Source: Blautia sp. SC05B48 (GTDB lineage Bacteria; Bacillota; Clostridia; Lachnospirales; Lachnospiraceae). Taken from it: a DNA stretch of 64,000 bases. Shown here one piece after another: positions 38,938-47,668 of the stretch. The stretch lies in contig NZ_CP040518.1 in the NCBI RefSeq assembly GCF_005848555.1, forward strand, positions 2,619,501 through 2,683,500. The letters run 5' to 3'. Position numbers and translations under genes: made by a program. How positions within the stretch are numbered: the first letter of the stretch is position 1; each line of letters begins with the position of its first letter. The notes beneath the pieces are model-generated. The model ran no database searches. It was not told the DNA's origin and saw nothing but the letters and a program-made list of their open reading frames with translations.

Positions 38938-40089
38938 ATGGAATTATTATATTCAAATATTCTGCCATTAGGAACAGAGGATGATCAGGAAACAATAATG
39001 GACTGCTTTAATGAACAGATGAAAATAGCTGACAGAGTCGAAATCGCAGTTGGATATACTTCTAATGCATCACTTGCCGAATTAGACAGGCTTGTGGATA
39101 AATGTGGTATTTCTAAAGTTTGCTTAAATATAGGGATGTATTTTATTGAAGGTATGCCAGAAGGAGCATATCATACAGCAATAAAAATCAATGAAAAGTG
39201 GCAGAAATCAGATATTGGTGAGATTCGAGTTATAAAGGCATTCAAGTATCATGGAAAACTGTTTTGCTTTTATAAAGACGGAAAACCATTTTCGGCAATT
39301 ATCGGATCTGCAAATCTTGGAGTTATCAAATTGGAAGCAAGCAATAGAAGGCAGTACGAGATGTCTGCTATTACAACAACTGAACAGGAAGTGGCGGAGA
39401 TTGCAGAACACATTGAGAAGTTGAAAATGCAAAACTGCTCAGAGAATATTGCGCTTGTAAAGAATATGCCGCTTGTGAGAGAAGTTAATACTGCATTAAA
39501 TGGAATAGAACTGGTTACATCTGTACCAAAATCAAATGTGGAGTTTTATGAAAGATGTAAAGCGTATGTTTCATTCTTTCTGAAACTGAAAGTTCCTAAG
39601 AAAGATGAGCGTCATTTGGATGATGGAAAGCATTATACAAAGTCAAATATTAATGTCTGTTATGCAGCACCGCGAAGTAAGAGAAAGGCAAGAGACTGGT
39701 ATGAAACTCAGCTGACAGTTGGCGCAGATGTGTACCGTATGGAAGGTTATCCAGAGAAGAATAAACCATTTTTTGTAGTGACAGATGATGGATATTGGTT
39801 CAAAGCACATACAACAAGTGATAATAATAAACAGTTTAGTGCAGTTGGCGATGAATTGATAATGGGAAGATGGCTGAAAGGAAGGCTGGCAGCGGCAGGT
39901 ATAGTAAAGCCAGTAAATAATACGGCAGTTGATACGGATCGCCTGGGAATGATTACAGAAGAAATGCTTCAGGAATATGGATGTGACAGGCTGGAATTTA
40001 AGAAAACAGGTCAGACTGCATTGGATGAAGATGGAAATCCGCTGGATGTCTGGATGCTTTCATTTACAGCTGGATCCGAAGATGAATAG
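38938..40089 (+). CDS. NgoFVII-family PLD-type restriction endonuclease
   Basis: This 383-residue protein has an N-terminal phospholipase-D-like nuclease domain with the half-site YHGKLF (His105, Lys107) and GSAN (123-126). A C-terminal B3-like recognition domain of the R.NgoFVII type follows (about residues 225-375). It is predicted to cut DNA at a short site protected by the nearby C5 methyltransferase. The ATG at 38938 follows GGGGGTGCAGG; the longer frame from 38785 has no ribosome site. It is first of three coupled genes with the Z1 helicase next. Confidence 0.85.
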   Translation: MELLYSNILPLGTEDDQETIMDCFNEQMKIADRVEIAVGYTSNASLAELDRLVDKCGISKVCLNIGMYFIEGMPEGAYHTAIKINEKWQKSDIGEIRVIKAFKYHGKLFCFYKDGKPFSAIIGSANLGVIKLEASNRRQYEMSAITTTEQEVAEIAEHIEKLKMQNCSENIALVKNMPLVREVNTALNGIELVTSVPKSNVEFYERCKAYVSFFLKLKVPKKDERHLDDGKHYTKSNINVCYAAPRSKRKARDWYETQLTVGADVYRMEGYPEKNKPFFVVTDDGYWFKAHTTSDNNKQFSAVGDELIMGRWLKGRLAAAGIVKPVNNTAVDTDRLGMITEEMLQEYGCDRLEFKKTGQTALDEDGNPLDVWMLSFTAGSEDE

Positions 40090-40100
40090 GAGAAAAGTAT

Positions 40101-41951
40101 ATGCAGTATTTGAAAACCTACCTTAAAAAAATAACTGATAGAGGAAATACAAAACTTGCAGAATCTATTGAAAAAACAGCAAATGATGTTGGAAATAAGC
40201 ATATAAAAACATTTTCTTTTTCCAGTCATGAAATTGGTCTGTTGCTGGGAAATGTTCAATCCGGTAAAACTGGACAGATGTTTGGAATTATATGCAAGGC
40301 GGCAGATTTAGGATTTCCGGTATTTGTTTTACTGACCACAGACAATGTTGTTCTTCAGCAGCAGACTCTGGATCGAGTAAAAACAGATCTTGATGGATTC
40401 TGTATTTGCGGAGAAAATGATGCGGCACTTTTCAATGAAAACAGTCTGATGGATCCTGTAATTATTGTATTAAAGAAGAATGTGCGGATGCTGAAATTGT
40501 GGGCGAATATTCTTAATTCAACAGGTTTTATGAAAGGAAATCCGCTGTTCATCATTGATGATGAGGCTGATGCGGCTTCATTAAATACGTTGGTCAACAG
40601 AAACTGGCAGTCTTCAATTAATAAATATCTGGACAGCATAAAAAATGGTGCATCAAGCAGTTTATATCTGCAGGTGACAGGAACGCCGCAGGCAATCTTT
40701 TTACAGACGCTTGCATCTGGATGGCATCCATATTTTACATATTATTTTCAGCCGGGAGATGCTTATCTTGGAGGTGATTTTTTCTTCCCTTCAAGTGGAA
40801 AGCCGGACTGTGTATCATTTTTGGAAAAGCTTAAAATGCCTATGAGAGAAGTGGTTGTAAGACATCTGTTGGTGTCTGCTCAGATTCTTTTGTCAGGCGG
40901 TAAAGTATCTAACTGCTTGTTTCATCCGAGCGTAAGGGTAGCTGTACATAAGAAGATTGAAGGAGATATACAGAAGGAACTAAAATGGTGTATTGAAAAT
41001 CTTGATGCAGAATTAAAGAATGAATTAAGCAGACAGTACGCAGATATGAATCCGTCAAGATCTCAAAAGTGTTCTTTGGAAGACTTGTATGCTAAAGTTA
41101 AAGAAATATTAACTGGAAATCAGTTCAGAGTTCTTGTTATGAATGGAAAAAATGATGTGGAGAGTTCAGATTATGAAGCTGGCTGCAATTTCGTTGTTGG
41201 CGGAAATACATTGGGCCGTGGCGTAACATTTCCGGGATTACAGACTATTTACTATACGAGAACGAGTAAAAAACCGCAGGCAGATACAATGTGGCAGCAC
41301 AGCAGGATGTTTGGATATGATCGTGATCCGGGCATGATGAAGGTTTACATTGATGAAAATCTGTATAAATTGTTTGCAGATATAAACGCTACCAATAATT
41401 CTATAATTGCACAGGTTGAAAAGGGCATTGAGGATGTGAAGATATATTATCCAGAGGGGCTTAATCCAACACGTAAAAATGTATTGGATAATGACCACGT
41501 GGAAATTATTTCAGGAGGAACAAATTATTATCCGTTTAATCCTGATAATGATTCTATTGAAGATATATCAAAACTTCTGGAGGCATTTTCTGAAACAGAG
41601 CCGTATTATCAGGTGAGTCTTCGTCTAATGAAAGAAATATTGGCACATATTATTCCGAGTCCTGATTTTAAACTCCAGGCATTTTGCTCTGTTATAGATA
41701 CTATTTTGTCAGAGCATCCGACAGGACAGGGAATTTTGATTATACGCCGGGAAAGAAATGTTGCTCAGGGTACAGGTGCATTGTTGTCACCTAATGATTG
41801 GCAGCTGGGTGGAACTTTTACAGATAAAGTGGTTCTGACAATGTATCAGATAACTGGAACAAAAGGATGGGGCGGAAAGAAACTCTGGGTTCCGAATATA
41901 AAATTGCCGAGTAATACAATGTATTATGATGTCATTGAGGAGGATGCTTGA
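40101..41951 (+). CDS. Z1-domain superfamily II ATPase/helicase
   Basis: This 616-residue ATPase has Walker A GNVQSGKT (residues 50-57), Walker B IIDDEADAAS (from Asp153), motif III TGTP and a C-terminal helicase half with VVGGNTLGRGVTFPGL and DTMWQHSRMFGYDRD. These define the Z1 family, known from restriction-type operons with Dcm, Vsr and MutL/MORC-like ATPases. It probably translocates DNA or assists cleavage by the flanking PLD nuclease. It overlaps the next gene by 4 bp. Confidence 0.88.
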   Translation: MQYLKTYLKKITDRGNTKLAESIEKTANDVGNKHIKTFSFSSHEIGLLLGNVQSGKTGQMFGIICKAADLGFPVFVLLTTDNVVLQQQTLDRVKTDLDGFCICGENDAALFNENSLMDPVIIVLKKNVRMLKLWANILNSTGFMKGNPLFIIDDEADAASLNTLVNRNWQSSINKYLDSIKNGASSSLYLQVTGTPQAIFLQTLASGWHPYFTYYFQPGDAYLGGDFFFPSSGKPDCVSFLEKLKMPMREVVVRHLLVSAQILLSGGKVSNCLFHPSVRVAVHKKIEGDIQKELKWCIENLDAELKNELSRQYADMNPSRSQKCSLEDLYAKVKEILTGNQFRVLVMNGKNDVESSDYEAGCNFVVGGNTLGRGVTFPGLQTIYYTRTSKKPQADTMWQHSRMFGYDRDPGMMKVYIDENLYKLFADINATNNSIIAQVEKGIEDVKIYYPEGLNPTRKNVLDNDHVEIISGGTNYYPFNPDNDSIEDISKLLEAFSETEPYYQVSLRLMKEILAHIIPSPDFKLQAFCSVIDTILSEHPTGQGILIIRRERNVAQGTGALLSPNDWQLGGTFTDKVVLTMYQITGTKGWGGKKLWVPNIKLPSNTMYYDVIEEDA

Positions 41952-42916
41952 TGAGCGGTGATTTAAAATATCCGGATGGAATTGCAGGAAAAATTCTGTT
42001 TGATCCAATAAAAGAGGGCGTAGACAGGCTGTGTATTTTAACAGCAGAAGCTACACCGAGTATGGCTTCATGGCTGCTAAAAAGCTATGAGGAACTTGGA
42101 ATTTCCGATGTGACAGTTAAATTGATTATCGGTGATACTTTGAATAAGGGAATAGATAAAGGATCTCATGAAAGTTTTAAGGAACTGCATGGAACCAGAT
42201 ATTCAGATACATGGGGGAATTTTTCATGTAGTTATTTGACATATCCGCCAGCATTTGAAAATAGCAGCTATTATATTTGGTTGAATGGAGACACACCGGT
42301 AAGGGCGTATAAGATTTCAGGACCTTTTACGCAGCAATATCTTTTGCATGATGATAAAGAGAATGTAAATGAGACGGATGCTGTTCGGGCGTATGGAATA
42401 TATACAGATGCCGAGAAAAGGACGATGTATTGTACATATGCAGAAGTAGATGAATATGTTGTTTTGCGGTCAGCAGAAGATACGACAAGGGAACAAATGG
42501 AAACAGATGCTGAGAATTGTGTGCATTTGTCACTCTTGGCACGAGGCGGAGAAACTGGAACTAGATCTGGATTAAACTGGGGACAGAGGAATAAAAGAAA
42601 CAGAAATGAGGCTTATATTCCGTTGCCATCGCATATTGCGAAATCTGGATTTTTCCCGTTGGATAAACAGCATTTTTTAGTAGTTACAGATGATCATCAC
42701 ACGTTACAGCTGAGAGTAGAACAGCAGAATGATAAAGCAATTACTACTCCTGCCAGTAATGCGTTGTTGGGAGAATATTTTAGAAACCGGCTTGGATTAT
42801 GCAATGGAGCATATGTCAAAAAAGATGATCTTTTGGCGTATGGAAGAACAGATGTGACTTTTTACAAGATAGATGAAGAACAGTACTATATGGACTTTTC
42901 TGTTGAAGAAAAGTGA
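41948..42916 (+). CDS. PLD/B3-like protein paralogous to the NgoFVII-type nuclease, apparently catalytically dead
   Basis: The C-terminal half of this 322-residue protein (about residues 195-315) aligns by eye with the NgoFVII-like gene's recognition domain. Shared cues are FLVVTDDH against FFVVTDDG, a similar LGEYFRNRL/MGRWLKGRL helix, and a final FYKIDEE strand. The N-terminal half has a PLD-like order, but where the nuclease has HGK it reads NSS, and the GSAN segment becomes SGPF. It may be a specificity or structural subunit. It overlaps the Z1 gene by 4 bp. Confidence 0.65.
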   Translation: MMSGDLKYPDGIAGKILFDPIKEGVDRLCILTAEATPSMASWLLKSYEELGISDVTVKLIIGDTLNKGIDKGSHESFKELHGTRYSDTWGNFSCSYLTYPPAFENSSYYIWLNGDTPVRAYKISGPFTQQYLLHDDKENVNETDAVRAYGIYTDAEKRTMYCTYAEVDEYVVLRSAEDTTREQMETDAENCVHLSLLARGGETGTRSGLNWGQRNKRNRNEAYIPLPSHIAKSGFFPLDKQHFLVVTDDHHTLQLRVEQQNDKAITTPASNALLGEYFRNRLGLCNGAYVKKDDLLAYGRTDVTFYKIDEEQYYMDFSVEEK

Positions 42917-42924
42917 TGAATAAT

Positions 42925-42958
42925 AAAAAGCCGGAAGCTGCTAAACTTCCGACTTTTT
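42925..42958. terminator. Bidirectional terminator between the nuclease operon and the methyltransferase
   Basis: AAAAAGCCGGAAG pairs with CTTCCGACTTTTT (one mismatch) around an 8-base loop, with T runs on both strands. Confidence 0.85.
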
Positions 42959-42959
42959 G

Positions 42960-44012
42960 TTATTCATTGATATTAGCTTCGACAGATGGATAATCAATAT
43001 CTGCGAAACTTTTAAGAATCGCTTCAAAGATTATCTGAGCTCCACGACAAGGAACTGCCATTCCAATCTGTTTACGTACACTTTCCTTGGTTCCCTGAAA
43101 TTCATAAGTATCTGGGAATGTCTGGAGTCTGGCACGTTCGCGGTTGGTTAATGCTCTTGGTTCTTCCCAGTGGTAAATGTGGGTTCCGCCGCCGCCGCTT
43201 CCGGTTACTGTATAAGATGGCTTTTCTGGATCCAGTCTTTTGTAAATCTGGCTGATTCGGGCACCTTTAATGTTAAGCTGTAATTCAGGCGGAAGATCCG
43301 CTGTAAATGCATTTTCACCAGGACGAATATGTCTGAGACGTTCAACTACGGTCGCTGACTGTCGCGTAGCTTCATTGTTTGGTGCATCTGCAGGGATTGG
43401 CGGGTTTTGAATAGCATTTCTGCATGTGTTGTCTATCTCACTATATGGTTCAGGAGAAGGGACGTGATAGGTTACATTAATGTCATTGCGGATGCCGACA
43501 ATAATAATTCTATGACGTGCCTGAGGAATACCATATTCTTCAAATTTATAAAGATGCGGAGTAATCGTGTATCCGGCATCACGGAGTTCTGTTAAGATTT
43601 TGGTGAAAGCCGTGCCGTCGTTAGCATTACGCAAACCACCAACATTTTCCGCAAGAAACCATTGTGGTTTAAATCTTTTCAGAGCTGTTACTCCGTAAGA
43701 ATATAATGGTCCATATACACCGTCCATTCCTTTCTGTTCTCCTACAACGCTGTAATCATTACAGGGGAAGCCGAAGGCCAGGGCGTCGATTGGTGCCAGC
43801 TTGCTCATATCGAATTTACGGATATCTTCATGGTAAACTGTTTGTGGTGCATCAGGGCAGATATTGTGCCGGTATGTTTCGCAAGTATTTGCATCATAAT
43901 CATTGGCCCATTGATGTACAATTGAATAATCGGAATTGCCTATATCAGCGTGGGTAGCTCCCCATGCAATTCCGCCTGGACCACAAAATAATTCTCCTAA
44001 TCTGTATTGCAT
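42960..44012 (-). CDS. DNA cytosine-5 methyltransferase (Dcm family)
   Basis: This 350-residue enzyme carries motif I ELFCGPGGIAWG, motif IV GFPCNDYS (Cys84), motif VI AENVGG (Glu122), motif VIII QARHRII and motif X RKQIGMAVPCRGAQ. The target-recognition region between VIII and IX-X is short. Motif IV is PCN rather than PCQ. It is the modification half of the NgoFVII-type system and lies convergent to the nuclease operon. The site is unknown; R.NgoFVII itself cuts GCSGC. It is in an operon with the XRE controller 11 bp upstream. Confidence 0.94.
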   Translation of the reverse strand: MQYRLGELFCGPGGIAWGATHADIGNSDYSIVHQWANDYDANTCETYRHNICPDAPQTVYHEDIRKFDMSKLAPIDALAFGFPCNDYSVVGEQKGMDGVYGPLYSYGVTALKRFKPQWFLAENVGGLRNANDGTAFTKILTELRDAGYTITPHLYKFEEYGIPQARHRIIIVGIRNDINVTYHVPSPEPYSEIDNTCRNAIQNPPIPADAPNNEATRQSATVVERLRHIRPGENAFTADLPPELQLNIKGARISQIYKRLDPEKPSYTVTGSGGGGTHIYHWEEPRALTNRERARLQTFPDTYEFQGTKESVRKQIGMAVPCRGAQIIFEAILKSFADIDYPSVEANINE

Positions 44013-44023
44013 AAGTAGCCTCC

Positions 44024-44362
44024 TTAATCGTTCAGACAGGTCTTTTCCTGTGTTTTGATAAAGTTAACGAACAGTTGAACTGTATTGAGTTGTTGCTCAT
44101 TCAGATCTTCCAGTCCGCTGATCAATAATGGTGGATGAATATCATTTTCTGATATGTACCCAGCACTAAGCAAAACCTCAAATGGGTGAAAATTTAATGC
44201 CTTTGCAATTTTACAAAGATGTTCCCAGCTTGGTTTCTTGCGGGTACCGTTTTCAATTTTTAATATTTCAGTGTCGCTGATTCCAGTTGCGGAACTTAAT
44301 TTTTTTAAAGATAATCCGGAAGATTCTCTTTTGGATTTTATAAATTGGCCTAAATTGGGCAT
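44024..44362 (-). CDS. XRE-family HTH regulator (probable controller protein)
   Basis: This 112-residue protein has an N-terminal HTH: LGQFIKSKRESSGLSLKKLSSATGISDTEILKIENGTRKKPSW. A short helical C-terminal part follows. It sits directly upstream of the methyltransferase on the same strand, the classic place for a restriction-modification controller. GAGGTGAG precedes the ATG. It probably regulates its own promoter and so the order in which methylase and nuclease appear. Confidence 0.9.
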   Translation of the reverse strand: MPNLGQFIKSKRESSGLSLKKLSSATGISDTEILKIENGTRKKPSWEHLCKIAKALNFHPFEVLLSAGYISENDIHPPLLISGLEDLNEQQLNTVQLFVNFIKTQEKTCLND

Positions 44363-44380
44363 ACTCTCACCTCTTGTGAA

Positions 44381-44409
44381 AGTATATCACGCACGCTGCC
44401 TAATGTCAA
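44381..44409 (-). promoter_or_regulatory. Promoter of the controller-methyltransferase operon
   Basis: On the minus strand TTGACA, 17 bp, TATACT: near perfect. The start point would be about 12 bp before the ATG, so the leader is almost only the ribosome site. A TCAC-N5-GTGA repeat overlaps the start and ribosome site and could be the controller's operator. Confidence 0.75.
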
Positions 44410-44568
44410 TGAAAAAATTAACAAAATGCTGCCAAAAAGCAGCGAAAATATGAACTGTAAGAACTTATGCGATTAAAAAATAACTGGCTGTAAAAATGTG
44501 ATATAGTGTATAGTGAGTGTAAGAAATAAATCAAAATTGGAAAAGCACGTTAAGATAAGGAAGATAAT

Positions 44569-45351
44569 ATGGCAAATCGGAATGGAGTAAAATGGAGCCG
44601 GGAAGAAACGATTTTAGCATATGAATTGTATTGTCGAACACCATTTAGTAAAATTAGCCAGTCAAATCCAGAAATAAAAAAGCTTGCAGAACTTTTAGGT
44701 AGAACGCCTGGATCTGTAGGATTAAAGATGCATAATTTAGCGCATTATGATCCGGAATTAAAAAAAAGAAATGTTACAGCAATGGCACATGGCAGTAAAC
44801 TGGATGGAGAAATATTTAGCGAATTTTGCAATGATTGGACAGAACTATCATATCAGGCTCAGGAAATTCGAGCAAGAATGCAAAATGTAGAAGTTAGGGA
44901 AATTATTGATGTGGGAGATATTGATGATATTCCACCGGGAGAATATAAAGAGCGAGTAATGAAGAAGCGTGTTGGACAATATTTTTTCAGAATGGCTGTT
45001 TTAAGCTCATACGGAAATAAATGCTGTATAACAGGAATGTCAAAATCATCTTTGTTAATTGCGAGTCATATTAAACCTTGGAATGTTTGTGATGAAAAAA
45101 CTGAAAGAACAAATCCATGTAATGGATTGTGTTTAAATTCATTACATGATAAGGCCTTTGATAGAGGTTTAATAACGTTAGACAGTAAATTAAGGCTGAT
45201 AGTTTCTAAAGAAATGAAAAATGCTGAAATGGATAAGCAAACAAGAGATTGGTTCTATGGGTATGAAGGTACACAAATCAATCTTCCAGATAAATTTTTG
45301 CCCGGTAAATCATTTCTTGAATATCACAATGATGTAGTCTTTTTGGGGTAA
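44569..45351 (+). CDS. HNH endonuclease
   Basis: The C-terminal part of this 260-residue protein is an HNH_2-type nuclease: CCITGMSKSSLLIASHIKPWNVCDE, then NPCNGLCLNSLHDKAFDRGLITLD. The N-terminal part is a DNA-binding-like helical region (REETILAYELYCRTPFSKI, LGRTPGSVGLKMHNLAHYD) common in restriction HNH proteins. It is divergent from the controller gene and 5 bp before vsr. It may be an additional nuclease of the system or a modification-dependent one. Confidence 0.85.
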   Translation: MANRNGVKWSREETILAYELYCRTPFSKISQSNPEIKKLAELLGRTPGSVGLKMHNLAHYDPELKKRNVTAMAHGSKLDGEIFSEFCNDWTELSYQAQEIRARMQNVEVREIIDVGDIDDIPPGEYKERVMKKRVGQYFFRMAVLSSYGNKCCITGMSKSSLLIASHIKPWNVCDEKTERTNPCNGLCLNSLHDKAFDRGLITLDSKLRLIVSKEMKNAEMDKQTRDWFYGYEGTQINLPDKFLPGKSFLEYHNDVVFLG

Positions 45352-45356
45352 TTGAT

Positions 45357-45813
45357 ATGGATAATTTGACACCGGATCAAAGAAAGAAGAATATGCAACA
45401 CATTCGTTCAGATAATACGAAGATAGAAACAATACTACGGAAAGCACTGTGGGATAAAGGGTACAGATATAGAAAGAACTATAAAGAGCTTCCTGGAAAA
45501 CCGGATATTGTTCTTACAAAGTATAAAATTGCTATTTTTTGTGATGGTGAATTTTTTCATGGGAAAGACTGGGAAGTTTTAAAACCAAGACTTGAAAAAG
45601 GGAATAATAGTGAATACTGGTTAGCGAAGATTTCCAGAAATAGAGAGAGATGATGAGATTAATAAGAAATTGCTGTTTATGGGTTGGACGGTGATTAGAT
45701 TCTGGGGAAAGGATATTAAGAAGAATACAGATGAGTGTGTACGTGTTGTTGAAGAGACGATTTTTGATTTGAAAATCAGAAATGATGAATCTGAATATAT
45801 GAAAGAAGAATGA
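45357..45813 (+). pseudogene. vsr: Very short patch repair endonuclease Vsr, frameshifted in a GA repeat
   Basis: The N-terminal 98 residues are clear Vsr: MDNLTPDQRKKNMQHIRSDNTKIE, GYRYRKNYKELPGKPDIVL and IFCDGEFFHGKDW. After RNRER the frame stops at TGA 45651. One more GA in the GAGAGAGA run (45643-45650) restores DDEINKKLLFMGWTVIRFWGKDI to a stop at 45813. Vsr repairs T:G mismatches from deaminated 5-methylcytosine. The loss may be phase variation, mutation or sequence error. Confidence 0.88.
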
Positions 45814-45819
45814 GGCGTG

Positions 45820-45848
45820 TTGCTGTAAGTTGGCGTTTGTATTATAAT
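45820..45848 (+). promoter_or_regulatory. Promoter of the AIPR-family gene
   Basis: TTGCTG (45820-45825), 17 bp, TATAAT (45843-45848), giving a leader of about 65 bases. Confidence 0.65.
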
Positions 45849-45920
45849 TGCTATAACTGAAAAGGACTTATGTGGATAAAATAATGTGATTCTTAGTGAA
45901 CATACGAGAAAGGATAATTT

Positions 45921-47615
45921 ATGGATAGAATTGTACAGAGCTATATGGATTCTTTTTTAAAATCGCAGGATATAGTTGAAAAAAATCAAAGCAAACAATT
46001 TGAAATGTTTTCTTCATATTGCGCTATAGAACAAATGTATTCAGAAAATTTTAACCCGATAGATGTTGTAATAGGAGATGGTGATGATTGTGGAATAGAT
46101 GCAATTGCAATATTAGTGAATGGATTGCTGATTACATCAAAAGAGGAAATAGATGATTTGCTTGAGATTAATAAGAAATTATCCGAAATAAATTTTGTTT
46201 TTGTACAGGCAAAAACATCATCAAATTTTGACTATGGTGATATGGGAACTTTTGGAACTGGAGTAAAAGATTTCTTTTCAGACAGTCCACAAATGCGAAG
46301 AAATGAGGCTATAATTGAAAAAAGTAAAATCGTTGAATATATTTTTTCAAAGGCTACATATATAAAGAAGAAACCTGTATGTTATTTGTATTATATAACC
46401 ACAGGAAAATGGGTTAATGATCAGAATTGCGTGGGGAGAATGGAGCTTGTCAAAAGTGACTTATTAGACTTGAATATTTTTAGCAATGTAGTATATATTC
46501 CGGTTGGTGCTGATTTATTGCAGAAATATTATAGAAACACAATAGATGTGATTGAAACAGAAATAGAATTTAGTAATAAAATTCTTTTGCCAGAAATACC
46601 TGGAGTTACTCAGTCGTATTTAGGATATATTGATAGTGAATCTTATTTGAAACTTATTACAGGAGAAAATGGAGAAATACGTAAAAGTGTGTTTTATGAC
46701 AATGTAAGGGATTTTCAGGGAGATAATCCCGTAAATCATGAAATGTCTGAATCGTTAAGAACAGATTCACAAAAATTCGTTCTTCTTAATAATGGTGTGA
46801 CTGTAATATGTAAGGAATTGTCGAATATAGGAAATAAATTTACATTGACAGATTATCAGATTGTTAATGGATGTCAAACTAGTCATGTTATATTTAATAA
46901 TAAAGATGATATAATAAATGGATTGCAGTTACCGATAAAATTAATAGAAACAGAAGATGATGAAACTGTAAACAGAATAATAAAGGCAACAAACCGTCAA
47001 ACAGAGGTATCTGATGAACAGTTAATAGCATTAAACGAATTTCATAGAAAATTGGAAGCATTTTATGGAACATTTACGGGAGCCAATCGCCTCTATTACG
47101 AGAGAAGGTCCAAGCAATATAATTATGGAACAGATATTGAAAAAGTGCGTATTGTTTCTATAAGTACTCAAATTAAAGCGGTTGCATCTATGTTTTACGA
47201 TAAACCACATTTAGCTAGTAGATATTATGGTCGTTTGTTAAAAGCAATAGATGGAATTTTTAATGAGGGACATCAGCTATTGCCATATTATACTTGTGCA
47301 TTTACATTATATCGTTTGGAATTTCTATTTAGAAATAAAAGCATTCCTGCGCAATATAGAAAATTTAAATATTTTATATTAATGCTGATTAAATACGATT
47401 TAGCTGATGATAAAATTCCTGAAATGAATGCAAATAAGATGAATAAGTTTTGCGAGAAAATTTTAGTTATAGCATCGGATAATTCGAAATTAACAGACGA
47501 AGTAAATAAATTAACGCAATTAATTGATAAGCATGTAACAGATATCACTAGTGCAGAATCTACTAAAACAGCTACTTTGGTAGAAAATTTGAAAACGGAA
47601 TTTGTAATTAAATGA
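45921..47615 (+). CDS. AIPR-family (abortive phage resistance) protein
   Basis: The N-terminal part of this 564-residue protein has a PD-(D/E)xK-like nuclease pattern: DDCGIDAIAILVNG, then FVFVQAKTSSNFDYGDMG. The family core is FVLLNNGVTVICKEL, YQIVNGCQTSHVIF and later ATNRQTEVSDEQLIALNEFH. AIPR proteins are linked to phage abortive infection and often lie beside Z1/Dcm/Vsr genes. It has its own promoter and terminator, so it may act as a stand-alone layer. The sequence is strongly AT-rich. Confidence 0.87.
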   Translation: MDRIVQSYMDSFLKSQDIVEKNQSKQFEMFSSYCAIEQMYSENFNPIDVVIGDGDDCGIDAIAILVNGLLITSKEEIDDLLEINKKLSEINFVFVQAKTSSNFDYGDMGTFGTGVKDFFSDSPQMRRNEAIIEKSKIVEYIFSKATYIKKKPVCYLYYITTGKWVNDQNCVGRMELVKSDLLDLNIFSNVVYIPVGADLLQKYYRNTIDVIETEIEFSNKILLPEIPGVTQSYLGYIDSESYLKLITGENGEIRKSVFYDNVRDFQGDNPVNHEMSESLRTDSQKFVLLNNGVTVICKELSNIGNKFTLTDYQIVNGCQTSHVIFNNKDDIINGLQLPIKLIETEDDETVNRIIKATNRQTEVSDEQLIALNEFHRKLEAFYGTFTGANRLYYERRSKQYNYGTDIEKVRIVSISTQIKAVASMFYDKPHLASRYYGRLLKAIDGIFNEGHQLLPYYTCAFTLYRLEFLFRNKSIPAQYRKFKYFILMLIKYDLADDKIPEMNANKMNKFCEKILVIASDNSKLTDEVNKLTQLIDKHVTDITSAESTKTATLVENLKTEFVIK

Positions 47616-47624
47616 TGAAAGAAT

Positions 47625-47664
47625 AAATCCACCTGTCGATAAGTTGAAACAGGTGGATTTTTTT
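47625..47664 (+). terminator. Terminator after the AIPR gene
   Basis: AAATCCACCTGT pairs perfectly with ACAGGTGGATTT around a 12-base loop, followed by a T run. Confidence 0.9.
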
Positions 47665-47668
47665 CTGT

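Noticed and set aside
40101-41951. DISARM or BREX assignment of the Z1 cluster
   Set aside because: The defining DISARM (drmA/drmB) and BREX (pglZ, brxC) genes are absent; only the generic presence of helicase, PLD nuclease and methylase is shared.
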